Shown here in pieces: positions 46,041 to 56,553 of a DNA stretch of 64,000 nucleotides. Source of the stretch: Lathyrus oleraceus (taxonomy: Eukaryota > Streptophyta > Magnoliopsida > Fabales > Fabaceae); contig NC_066582.1 of assembly GCF_024323335.1 (NCBI RefSeq), positions 88,346,944-88,410,943 on the forward strand. Reading direction: 5' to 3'. Below the pieces are notes generated by a model. It had not been told where the DNA came from, did no database searches, and saw only the letters and a list, made by a program, of their open reading frames with translations. The first letter of the stretch is position 1, and every line of letters starts with the position of its first letter. The position numbers and the translations under genes were made by a program.

Positions 46041-47070
46041 TGTAGCACCTCAAATTTGCACCTGCCTTTTGTACATACATTTTCATTTTAGGTCATTAAC
46101 ATAACATAGTCCATTGCATAGCATTGCATGGTCATATGCCCAAGTGCAAGTTCAACTGACAAGATTAGGTCAATTGGTTAGGAGGATCAGTCAAGCAAGC
46201 AAGCAAATGCATTTCTCAAAGAAGCAAAGCCCTAGGGTTGGTTCAACATGTTTACATGACATAGGGGTCCTTTTGAGGTTATTTGGTCAAAGATTGGTTG
46301 CTCAAAAGTCATCAGTCATTGTTCAATCCACCACAAACCCTAGAAAGTCAACTGTGGTCAACTGTGCCTGAAATCAAGGATTTGAAGGTGGGAGATGGTT
46401 TGAAAGGCTTCATTCATGTCCATACAAGTCTCATTTGACATTTCAAAGATCAAGATTGGAGAAAATAAAGTCAGATCAAAAGTTTCCAAAAATAGTAAGT
46501 GACCTGTAATTGGAAACTGCCAAAAATGGAAAGTTCTTCTCCTCAAAATTACATCATCAAGCAAGCTTCAAGTCAAATTTTGTCCAACATGAAAGTTGAA
46601 GATCTTGTTCTCCTATTTCCAAAAAGTCCAAGAACACTCATTTCTCATTTGTGGTTGGCAAGTTATGGTCAAATCATTTTCAAGAAAAGTTGAACTTCAA
46701 AGTGAGATAACTTTCAAACCATTTGGCCAAATTGAGTGAGGTTTTTTGCTACAAGTCACATTTGACATGCTCTATTCAAATCCTTCATCACATTTCACAA
46801 AAAATCATCCAATCAAAATGGCCTTTTTCAAGTGGCTTGAATTAAAAGGGAGGGGTAAAAAAGTGACTTTCAAATTAAACATTTTCTACACTTTCTACCA
46901 ATTGCATTTGACTGAAAGTGATATTTGGAATATGTTTAGGCCCATTTTCGTGTACTGTAGCATGCACACCATGCATAGAGGTGGAAATATCAACTTTGCA
47001 TAAACATTTGTTTCCACTAATTCCATTTGCCAAATGCCCAAACATGTTTAAGGTTTTGCTTAACAGATGA

Positions 47071-47078
47071 TATATAAA
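47071..47078 (+). promoter_or_regulatory. TATA box of Ogre-2 LTR
   Basis: TATATAAA about 1.03 kb into the LTR. Ogre-3 has TATATAAG in the homologous context (AACAG.TGATATATAA). Confidence 0.5.
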
Positions 47079-50000
47079 TGAAACCCTAACAGAAAACAAA
47101 AGGGGGCTGCATTAAAAACAGATCTAGAATCAAAAATCCAAAATTCTCTCAACTTTTCATTTCACTTTTTCTGCAAATTTTCCAAAGAAACTTGTACTGT
47201 TCTTCAAAGATCCTTCATCTCTAAGTATGGTTGAAGCTTTTGCAAGCAGGAATTTGTCACTGTAGAGCTTGTTCAAGAACTGTTCCATTAAGCTTCTTCC
47301 ATGGAAAATGTTAACTGGAGCTGATTCAAGAACAGCTGAGCCAAGGTTTCACCCTCATTCATCTACTGCATCACTAAGCTCCATCTGTTTCTACTTATCC
47401 TGGCCAAAAAGTCACGAATCCATCACTGTCCTTATTTGGAGGTAAAATTTCGACCATAGCCATTGCTTAAATTGTGATATGCATCTTGTAGGTCTTTGAT
47501 TGTAGAGTAGTTTGCAACTTGAACCATCGCATTTCATTGAAAATTGAGTGAGTTATCTTGATTTGAATGTCTGATGTCGAAACTTAATTTGATCGATCCC
47601 GTTGATATGTTTAGAATTAGATGAAATCATTGTTGGGTCGTTGATGTACGTGATGAGACGAACACAGTGATATATCGTTTGCTCATTTTCGTGAAAGTTC
47701 GTTCATGGCTGGGAAATCTGGAAGAACACTGAAGAACACGCTTGGAACCCTAGCCAAGAACGTGTTTGATCTTCAAATCCCGTGTTTTTGCATGGTTTGG
47801 GTGTTTGTATCCCATGTAGCGAATCAGGCCATGCCACGCGTGCCAGCAAAACGCGGCGTTTCACTTAGTGAACGCCAGAATTACAAGTTTGCCATTATCC
47901 GCATATAATTCATTTAAATCATTCCTTTTTTCAATTTTTATTTCATTTCACATGATGATTTTAGAAAATTCATAAGTCACTCAATGTTTGTCCAAATAAT
48001 ATGGGATTTTTTGCACCATGCTCCTCATGATCTCTAGTTTTTTATGGTGATTTTTCCAGAATTTATGCACGTATAGATTTTAAAAATGCCTAGGGTTTGT
48101 TCATGTGTGTCCAATTTGTGTATGCCATGCCATTCTGCTTGTGAAATGATGATACTTAATCCAATGCCTCTCAATTATTTTGTGCTTAAACTAGACATGT
48201 TCATGGTCATTTTGGTATAGAGTTTATGATTTTATCATTTCTGGTTAGTGAGATATGATTTTTTGAATAGAGGTGTGACAATTTGTGTCACACCATTCAT
48301 GTCCAACTTCTTGATTTTTGTTACCATGCTTATTGAACTCAAAATGGTCTGGATTTTTGCATGAAGATACTTGTGAATGTTGAGAATGCTTATGAATGCA
48401 TTTCCTATTTGTTTGGTAATTTCTCCCCTGTTTGACCAATTGTTGACTTCTTGTGAGACATGTTTTCATTTGATTTGTGAAATCCTCATGCATTATTGGA
48501 TGGATCTAAAATTTGACATGTGCATTGTAGACATCTTAAAGTTTGTCATAGTTTTAGTCCCATTCATTTATCATGTATTGTTTCTGTTTTATGATTAATT
48601 GAAGTTGATGCTTGTTTTGATGCCATGAATGAGCTTGCTTGAACTTGTGTTGACTTTTTGAATTTCATTGACCTACTTCCCTTGATCCAAATGAGCTGAA
48701 ATTCGGTGTGCTTATCATGTTATGGATGATGTTTGATCATGAATTTTTGGAAGATTTATTGAAATGCTTTGGTATTAATTTGATTGTGATCATTCTGTTT
48801 GGTCCTTTGAGGTTGCAAATTGCATGTGTTGTGCCTTTTCCTTCATGAAATGATAATGATGAATGATATGAATGTGAAACCACTTGGATTTGTTTCCTAA
48901 TTGTTTGATCTTGACTTTGGATAAGTGTCATGTTCTGTTTTGACCTTTTGATATCATTTTGACCCTAGTCTTGTACTAGTGGTTTGTGCTCTCACATTTG
49001 AGCTGTGTTTCAGGTTAATAGCACAATGGCCTATGCTTGATGATGCTTACTCAATTGGAGTTGACTTGTTGCTTGTTCATGACTAACTTTGACTTTGTTT
49101 TGTAGGTTTTAAAACTTGAGTTTGTGCCATATGGCTTGCACCCTTTGTGCATTGTGATTATTGTTTGCCTGTACAGATTAACTGTTGATCTCTGCTGTTT
49201 GGTTTTGGTTTGTCTGAGTACTGATTATATTTGATTGATTTCAGGTACATTAGTTGCTTTAGTTCCATTGAGAACTTGCTTTGCTTTGCTTAAGAGCATT
49301 TGCATTGAGGTATAACATCCTAACTCCATGTAGTCTGGAAGACCTGGCCTGTTACTTGGCCAGGCACCTGTCTGAAGTCCTCCTTAAGAGGCAATGTTTG
49401 TGTTTGTTTACATTTGTCCTTGTACATATTCAAAAGACCTCCTAAGTGAAGAGGCATTGGCAGATACCAGGGATGTGCAATCCATCCCCTGCTATTCTGT
49501 GTGTCATCTGCTTTGCTCACACCACTGTGTTGATGCATTGCGGATATTAACCCAAGATCATTGTACATTGTGTCAGTCATATGTGTAGAAGGGTTCCCAC
49601 CTTCTGAACCCACACATTCATGTCTTAAGCTCTCCCAGGCCAGGGATAAGAGCTGTGAAGTCTCATCTTCACTCACCTTTCATTTGCTTCACCTTGACTC
49701 TCAATGTCAAGGTTAAGAGCTAACCTCGCCCTGTTACAGTGGTTTGTTTGTCGAGGTTGACATGACCCCTCGACTAAAACCTAACCTTGATTGAGCCAAC
49801 TGATTGCATATAGTGTGTGCTATTTGCGCTTGTGTGTTTGTTTTAGCTTGCTTCCTGTGCAAGTTAGGTTTAGTTTGGCTTGCTTCCTGTGCAGGTCATG
49901 TTTAGGATAGCTTGCTTCCTGTGCAAGTTAGCTAGAAACCTTAACTTAGGGATGATTTTGCATGATAACATCTAGGCTCGAGTCGTAGTCTCCCTAGTTG

Positions 50001-50589
50001 TGTCTCCCTTTGTTATCTGGTTAGGCTAGTCCTGTGTCCCTTCGTAGGGGAACTACGTCGCCCTGATCCTCATACCAGATGAGGTACGTAGGCAGGAGAT
50101 GAGCTGATCTCTCCGGGTGCCCTTTTTGTTTTGTCTTTGTGTGTGTCAGGAGATGGATGTAAGCCCAGCGATTGGCATTCCATACCCTCTTGTTGTGTGC
50201 TTGGAGTCCGGTATAAGTCCATCAAGTGGCATCTAGTTTCCAGTGTGGGTGTGTTTGGTTCGGAAGCTGATGTAAGTCCAGCGATTGGCGTTTGGGTTCC
50301 ATGTTTGCCTTTGTGGTTTTGCGTGTGTGTTAGCCGAGCTACGAATGCTCTGATTCTTCCTCATCCAAGAAGATACGTATGCATAGGATGCGACATCCTA
50401 GCGAGCATGTGTTTTCCCCAGTCCGAACTACTTTGACTCTGATGTCTATGCTTGATAGACTAAGTAGGCCCAGGATGCGATATCCTGCCGAGTCAGTTTT
50501 GTCTGTTTTCTTGTGTCTCTTTCAGCCAGTGTTTGTTTGTTTATGAGCAGTGTTTTAGCAACCATTTTCCTTCCTATTGTGCGTGGATC

Positions 50590-50605
50590 CCGTCGAGTAC
50601 GACGG
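50590..50605 (+). other. Conserved AGTA-loop hairpin of Ogre LTR (copy 4)
   Basis: CCGTCG-AGTA-CGACGG, perfect 6-bp stem. Compared with the copy at 10513 the third pair is G-C instead of A-T, a fully compensated change. Confidence 0.7.
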
Positions 50606-50791
50606 ATGCGTAGGGGTGCTAATACCTTCCCTTCGCATAACCGACTCCCGATCCCATTCTCTTTGGTCGCGAGACCATGCTTTTTCCAGGTTTACTTCGA
50701 GCGTTTCCTTTCCCTCTTTTGGGATAAATAACGCACGGTGGCGGCTCTGTTGTTCTTGTTTTCCCGCCGGTTTTTCGCGTAATGCGACAGC

Positions 50792-50810
50792 TGGCGACTC
50801 TGCTGGGGAC
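50792..50810 (+). other. Primer-binding site of Ogre-2
   Basis: TGGCGACTCTGCTGGGGAC, two bases after the LTR end, identical to that of Ogre-1 over 19 bases. Confidence 0.85.
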
Positions 50811-51879
50811 ATAGAGAAGTTGACCTCTTGCTGGTCCATCTTCCCTAAGCGAGTCTCTCCTAGCGTTCTCTAGGTTAGGGCTTTGGTTGCTTTTTGCTGT
50901 GTTATTTATTGCATTCATTGTTTATTGTTTGCATTAATGTTTGCATTCATTCATATTCATCTGCTGTGCTGGCTGTGTTTCTCTGTTTGGGGGTGGGAGT
51001 TACTCGAGGTAAAAGGCCCAATACCCAGGCTATGAGTGGAATCTAGGAAACCTAGGAATAGAGTGATTCATGGGAAGCGGGTGGTATGCGCCACTTAGCG
51101 GAACATTGATATCACGAGCAGTTCAGACCCTGGTAAGATATTATCGTTACATACTTCGGCTGTGTATATGATGATATTCTGCGAAAGGTTATTTATGATG
51201 CGTTTCTTTCGACCTTACCCTGACCTAGATGACACCCGTGAGTGGGGAGGGAATGATCATTTTAACAGGTACATTCGGTGACTTGTTGGTGACTCTTGGT
51301 ACTGATGGTGACTATGGATTATGGACATTTATTTCTGGGACGCCGGAGTTCTGTCCGTGGTTTATCAGCGGGTTCCGTTTATTTCGGATCCCCGGATTGA
51401 ATTAAGAGTACTTGTTCAGAGGATCTGGCTGTCATCCGTTCAGTGGATGTTCCTGTGATGATAGTGATGTAATCTCCGGTTCCGTTTATTTCGGAACTCC
51501 CCAAGTCGGATTTATGGTGACTTAGTCCCTCAAATGACTGTGACTGGTCCAGAGATTTGATGGGTCTTCAGATGACTTGGTGGCCCAGTGACCTGCATTC
51601 ATGCATTTGCATCACCCCATTTCACATTCATCTGCATTCAACACATGTCTATCCGTACTCAGGGTCCATTTTTGATTAAGATTCTGGTTGAGAGACATCC
51701 AAATGTCAGAATGTTATTAAATGAAAAATTATTTGTCTCTGTGGTGCTAGAATCAAAGGACAGATATTCCTGGTACGGATAGACATTGCATGCGTGAGTC
51801 ATACTAACATTTTTGCTGTTTTGTAGGTTTCAGTGACTAATTGGTGTGCATAGCTCTCCCGTTCAAATAGCTCAGACTA
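50811..51879 (+). other. Untranslated leader of Ogre-2
   Basis: No gene. It is rich in GGTT/GACT strings such as TTCCGTTTATTTCGGA(A/T)C(C/T)CC, which occurs twice (about 51374 and 51481). It has no recognisable ORF1. Confidence 0.6.
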
Positions 51880-52796
51880 ATGGAGCCTCCCAACGCCGAT
51901 ATCTTCGAGTTGAAAGAGATGATAGGGGGGTTGTTCAAAGCCGTGCAGGGGCTCGCCTTGGGGCAGAAGGCGATTGCTGAGAGGTTGGATAGGATTGAAA
52001 GCTGGATGACAAAGGAGAAAGTTCAGGGGGATGCTCCGTCATCTGTGGTACAGAAATCCTCTGGCGATAGTCAGCTTAAGAAGGTCGAATCAGGTGGTGT
52101 ACTTGTCCGAAAGGAGCACAGTAAAGATCGGTATCACCCGTATGCTGCTGTTGCAACCACTCCTGTTGGTAGTTCATCGGCGCCACAACAACAACCACTA
52201 CCTCAACAGAAAGTATTGAAAGCTAAGAGTCAAGTCAAGAAGGGGAAGTCAGATCGTCAGTTTGATGAGCCACCTGTGACTTATACTCTTCTGTTCAAAA
52301 GGTTGAGGGATCTGGGGTTAGTCCGGCCGAGAGTATTGATTCCTCTAGAACCACATCGGAGGCCTGCAAGTTATGATGAGAATGCCAGGTGTGAGTTCCA
52401 TTCTGAGGCGCCCGGACATAACATTAAGGGTTATAGAGCTTTCAAGCATGTCGTCCAAGACATGGTGGATTCCAAGACCATCAGCTTGACACAGATAATG
52501 AATGGCGAGGTCAACCCCGTACCAGGGCAGGGTCCTGTCAAGGTGAAGATGGTGAAAAAGGACAAGAAAGGAATGAGGGCGACTGAGGAGAATCAGTTAA
52601 AGGTTCCCATATTTATGGTTCCAAAACCTCTGATGAAGGATGGAGCTTTCCCTGGTATTGATAATTGATGTGCGGCCGTCACCACAGAGGGGTGTGTATT
52701 GATGAAAGACATGACCCAAAAGATGAAGAAAGTAGAAATGGACGATGTAAGATGTAAAGCGCCCAGTCTGGAAGTTAAGACCATCCAGATGGAGAA
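51880..52796 (+). pseudogene. gag: Ogre-2 gag-like ORF lacking the capsid domain
   Basis: The ORF starts at ATG 51880 (MEPPNADIFELKEM) with an amphipathic helix (LFKAVQGLALGQKAIAERLD). Residues 60-120 are a low-complexity Ser/Gln/Lys linker. Residues about 128-195 match the C-terminal Gag text of Ogre-1: DEPPVTYTLLFKRLRDLGL parallels the FNPIPMTYAKLYPSLIDRKL stretch there, and CEFHSEAPGHNIKGYRAFK is its degenerate knuckle, here with the last Cys replaced. The roughly 200-residue capsid region (with the HYFQDSLSGAALRWY motif in Ogre-1) is absent. TGA at 52666-52668 ends it after 262 codons, but the same frame stays open to Tekay-B (CAAVTTEGCVLMKDMTQ), so the stop is probably a later mutation. 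Confidence 0.65.
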
Positions 52797-52926
52797 TGTA
52801 ACACCCCGAATTAAATAAGAGGATTTATTTAAATTAAGTTAATAATATATTTAATAATTTAATTAAATAAATTGAATTATTGGATTATTATTATTATTAT
52901 TATTTGGAATAATAATTATTGGAAAA

Positions 52927-52934
52927 TATATAAG
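52927..52934 (+). promoter_or_regulatory. TATA box of Tekay-B LTR
   Basis: TATATAAG 130 bp into the LTR, in the context GGAAAATATATAAGTTGGAA that is also present in Tekay-A. The palindromes lie 458-635 bp downstream. Confidence 0.65.
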
Positions 52935-53384
52935 TTGGAATAAGGAAAAAGGGTTTCAATTGTTGGTAAAGAGTTTTCACGTGAAACAGAGAAGCGGCTG
53001 AAAGGTGAAAAGTGGAGAAAGGGCAAAGAGGAAGAGCTAGAGAGCAAAGGTTGAAGAACGGAAAAGCTTGAAGCTCAAAGAATTGCCGGATTGTTCAGGT
53101 AAGGGGGGTTTATCGTCGTTTAATGGGTATTATAGATTAACATGTAATGGGTAGTGATAAACCGTTGAATTGACCCTAATTGGGATTTAGAATGCTGAGA
53201 AAATTGTGATGAATAAGTTGTAGGAAAACTGAAATTGAATCGATAATTGTAGGTGTCGTGATTTTCCGATCATGTAGCTTTTTACGGAAGTTGAATCGGA
53301 GGTCCGGAAGTCCTCCAACGGCGGAAAATGCGGAGAACTCTGCATTCTGCCTTGTGTTAGCGCAGGAACTGCTGTTTCGTCTGC

Positions 53385-53562
53385 GTTAACCGGTTAACCC
53401 AGGGCGTTAACCGGTTAACACTGTTATAATTGTGAAAATGTGCTGTTTTGCCTGCGTTAACCGGTTAACCCAGGGCGTTAACCGGTTAACACTGTTGCGT
53501 TTTGCCAGAAAATGTGTTTTGTCCTGCGTTAACCGGTTAACCCAGGGCGTTAACCGGTTAAC
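53385..53562. repeat. GTTAACCGGTTAAC palindrome cluster, Tekay-B LTR
   Basis: Six perfect 14-bp palindromes at 53385, 53406, 53456, 53477, 53528 and 53549. All three pairs have 21-bp spacing, and the pairs are 71 and 72 bp apart. Confidence 0.95.
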
Positions 53563-54636
53563 ACTGTTGCAGAGTGGGAAAATTGATATTTTTAATGTTG
53601 TGAACATAATTGGTGATTAGCCTATTATCGTTAATTTTGATGAGTAATTCTGTTGGGTTATGTTATGAAGTGTTGATATAAATATGTTGATAAGTTGTGT
53701 TAAAGTTGTTGAAAATACTGAGTTGTAGGCTTGATGAGCCAAAGTTGATTATAAGTTGATTTTGTTGAAATTACTGAGTTGTAGGCTTGATGAGCCAAAG
53801 TTGATTATAAGTTGATTATGTTGAAAACCTTGTTGTGTTGCTATTATGATTATGTTGTCGAAAGTTTAAAGTCGTGTATGCCATGTACATTTCATATGCA
53901 TTACATCGGAGCTTTGCTCACACCACGTTGGCCTGGATTGGCAAAAATCGGAGCTTTGCTCACACCACGTTGGCCTGGATTGGCAAAATTTTAAGTTGAA
54001 AGTTGAAGGCTTATGCCTTGATGCCCACTAAACTGGCAATGATTTTAAGTTGGGAGTTTTACTCCGAATGGTACCACATGCATGACGAGTCGAGTCTCAT
54101 TTGAGTTGCATTTTATGTCGTTATTGAGTTGCATTTTACGTTGTTATTGAGTATGATATTTGAGTTGATGTACCGTTACTGAATGCATGATATGATTAGG
54201 GTGATTAACGTGTAAATTTACTTAACATAACATGATAATTTATAATGTTTGTTATATCGATGGAGGAACTCACCCTTACAACTATTTTTCAGGTAACGAG
54301 CAATGAGTTGAGTAGAAGCTAATGCTTGGAGTCTAGTGTAGTCTACTTAGAGGGTCGTGCTCTGATAGATGTAACATCGGGACGGGATGTTTTAATTGTT
54401 TTATTGTTGATTGTTGAACCTTTTTTTATCTGTAATATGTTATACGTTGGAATGGTTGGTTGATTTATATCCGCTGCGAATTATGCAAACAAAAATGTTT
54501 ATTTTGATTGAATAAAGAGCATGACAGTTTTTATGGTGTGAAATGTTGTGTGACACCCTTGGTGCATGATTACTCTGATATATATATATTTGTTGTTATT
54601 AAATAATTGGGGTATTTTAGAAGGGTGTTACATTAG

Positions 54637-54648
54637 TGGTATCAGAGC
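54637..54648 (+). other. Primer-binding site of Tekay-B
   Basis: TGGTATCAGAGC four bases (TTAG) after the LTR, as in Tekay-A. Confidence 0.9.
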
Positions 54649-54747
54649 AGGTCGGTCTGTCCGGCCAGTTGTCGTGTCATTACTGTCTAACAATTGTGTA
54701 ATTGTTACTAGTCTAACTTTTAAGTTGTGTTGTAGTGATAAGTTGAG

Positions 54748-56553
54748 ATGGCTGGAAGGAATGACGCTGCAATGGCTGCCGCAATGCAAGCAATGGCACA
54801 AGCTGTGCAGAACTTGCCAAATGCTGGTGGAGATGCTGGATCACGTAGCTTGGCGACTTTTCAAAGAGAGAATCCGCCGGTGTTTAAAGGGAAGCATGAT
54901 CCAGATGCAGCCTTGGGATGGTTGAAAGAAATTGAGAGAATCTTCCGTGTTATGGATTGCACTCCAGCTCAGAAGGTTCGGTATGGTACTCACATGCTAG
55001 CAGTCGAAGCTGATGACTGGTGGCTAGAGACTCACGAGAGGTTGACCGTGGCAGGTGAAGCCATTACTTGGGATGTATTCCGTAGGGAATTTCTGAGGAA
55101 GTATTATCCGGAAGATGTCCGTGGTAAGAAGGAAATTGAGTTCCTTGAGCTGAAGCAAGGAAACATGTCTGTCACTGATTATGCTGCAAAATTTGTGGAG
55201 CTGTCCAAATTTTATCCTCATTACACTGGTGCTGGTGCTGAATTTTCAAAGTGCATCAAGTTTGAAAATGGACTGCGCTCTGAAATTAAGAAGGTTGTTG
55301 GGTATCAGAAGATACGCATTTTTACTGAATTGGTTGATAGCTGCAGGATATTTGAAGAAGACAATAATGCTCATTACAAGATTGTCAGTGACCGCAGGGG
55401 CAAGCAACATCAAAACCGTGGAAAGCCGTATGATGCCCCAGTGGGAAAAGGGAAACAAGGAGCTGCTCCGGCTCAGAGGACTAGTAGGGGAGGTGCTCCT
55501 GTTGGTATAGTTTGCTTCAAATGTGGTCAGGCTGGTCATAAGAGTAATGTATGCACTGCTGAAGTAAAGAGATGTTTTCGTTGTGGTAAGACTGGCCATG
55601 CAATAGCTGATTGCAAGCACAAGGAAGTGATTTGTTTTAATTGTGGCGAAGAAGGGCATATTGGAAGTCAGTGTCAGAAGCCGAAGAAATCTCAGACTGG
55701 GAAGGTGTTCGCATTGACCGGAACTCAAACCTCCAGTGAGGACAGACTTATCCGAGGTACGTGTTATATTAATGGCTTTCCTCTTGTAGCTATTATTGAC
55801 ACAGGTGCGACTCATTCCTTTATATCTTTGGATTGTGCTGTGAAACTTAAGTTAGAGATATCTGAGATGTTTGGTAGAATGGTAATCGATACTCCTGCGA
55901 AGGGTTCAGTGACTACTACTTCAGTTTGTTTAAATTGTCCTTTGAGTATTTTTGGTAGAGACTTTGGAATGGACCTAGTGTGTCTTCCACTAGTGTAGAT
56001 TGATGTTATTCTGGGTATGAACTGGTTGGTGTTTAACCGAGTTTCTATCAATTGTTTTGATAAGACTGTGGTCTTTCCTGAGAGTGAGGAAGGAAAGAGT
56101 TTGTTTCTATCAGCAAGGCAAGTGAATGAGGAAGTAGCTGATGGGGCAGAGTTGTTTATGCTGTTAGCGACTTTGGAGGCTAAAGATAAACTGGTGATTG
56201 GCGATCTAGCCGTGGTGTGTGATTTTCCTGATGTGTTTCCGGAAGAGGTGAATGAATTACCGCCAGAGCGTGAAGTGGAGTTCTCGATTGATTTGGTACC
56301 TGGTACTAGACCGATATCGATGGCTCCGTACCGTATGTCTGCTGTTGAGTTAACTGAATTGAAGAGTCAGTTGGAAGATCTATTGGATAAGAAATTTATT
56401 CGTCCGAGTGTGTCACCGTGGGGTGCACCAGTGCTATTGGTTAAGAAGAAAGAAGGTACTATGAGGTTGTGTGTGGACTACAGGCAACTGAATAAAGTGA
56501 CGATCAAGAATCGGTATCCTTTGCCGAGGATTGATGATTTGATGGATCAGTTG
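54748..56553 (+). pseudogene. gag-pol: Tekay-B gag-pol, one internal stop, cut by Ogre-3 inside RT
   Basis: From ATG 54748 (MAGRNDAAMAAAMQ) the frame encodes Gag, three CCHC knuckles (residues 256-269, 276-289, 296-309) and the protease DTGA (351-354). TAG at 55996-55998 stands where Tekay-A has CAG (PLVQIDV). The same frame then runs on through the start of RT ([26 protein letters not shown]) until Ogre-3 enters at 56554. Gag is only moderately similar to that of Tekay-A, but from residue about 330 on the two proteins are nearly identical (3 differences in the 85 residues from DRLIRG to CLPLV). Confidence 0.9.

Larger units (their letters stand above)
46041..50789 (+). mobile_element. 5' LTR of Ogre-2 (4,749 bp)
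   Basis: TG...CA ends, followed by the PBS two bases later. It has a TATA box at 47071-47078, a hairpin at 50590-50605, AATAA-type signal GGGATAAATAACG near 50721 and a PBS-like TGGCGGCTCTG at 50739-50749. At 50150-50290 three diverged copies of a TGTAAG-CCA....TTGGCAT unit occur, the same unit that is expanded to a minisatellite in the Ogre-3 LTR. The middle (about 48900-49400) is also alignable with Ogre-3 (ATGTAGTCTGGA then GTCTGAAGTCCTCCTTAAG). Confidence 0.85.
46041..52796 (+). mobile_element. Ogre-2: Tat/Ogre-type element with reduced gag, interrupted by Tekay-B
   Basis: A complete 5' LTR (46041-50789), a PBS and a short gag-like ORF are visible before Tekay-B begins at 52797. LTR start (TGTAGCACCTC) and end (AATGCGACA) differ from Ogre-1 and resemble the solo LTR at 7111-10730. 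It is thus another Tat/Ogre family, inserted into the 3' region of Ogre-1. No ORF1 is present and gag lacks its capsid part, so it may be non-autonomous. The rest is beyond the window. Confidence 0.75.
52797..54632 (+). mobile_element. 5' LTR of Tekay-B (1,836 bp)
   Basis: TGTAACACCCCG to GGGTGTTACA. It is closely similar to Tekay-A around the palindromes (GGTCCGGAAGTCCTCCAACG, 53302-53321) and at both ends. It is clearly different between about 53600 and 54100, where a short duplication occurs (ATTACTGAGTTGTAGGC-type text near 53715 and 53770; GGAGCTTTGCTCACACCACG at 53909 and 53949). Confidence 0.9.
52797..56553 (+). mobile_element. Tekay-B: chromodomain-clade Ty3-gypsy element, 5' part, interrupted by Ogre-3
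   Basis: The stretch comprises the 5' LTR, PBS, gag, protease and the start of RT, in forward orientation. GAGAA at 52792-52796 would be its left target duplication. At 56553, after the text DDLMDQL, the Ogre-3 LTR starts. The remaining pol and 3' LTR must be beyond 64000. Confidence 0.9.

Noticed and set aside
46041..50789. This LTR taken as the 3' LTR of Ogre-1
   Set aside because: Its ends differ from the Ogre-1 5' LTR and a PBS follows it directly, so it is the 5' LTR of another element.
53432..53620. Short ORF with repeated VNRLTQGVNRLT
   Set aside because: A by-product of the 14-bp palindromes spaced 21 bp. No start context or conservation of a protein elsewhere.
54637..54648. tRNA-Met-like string
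   Set aside because: Only the 12-base PBS is present, with no tRNA gene structure around it.
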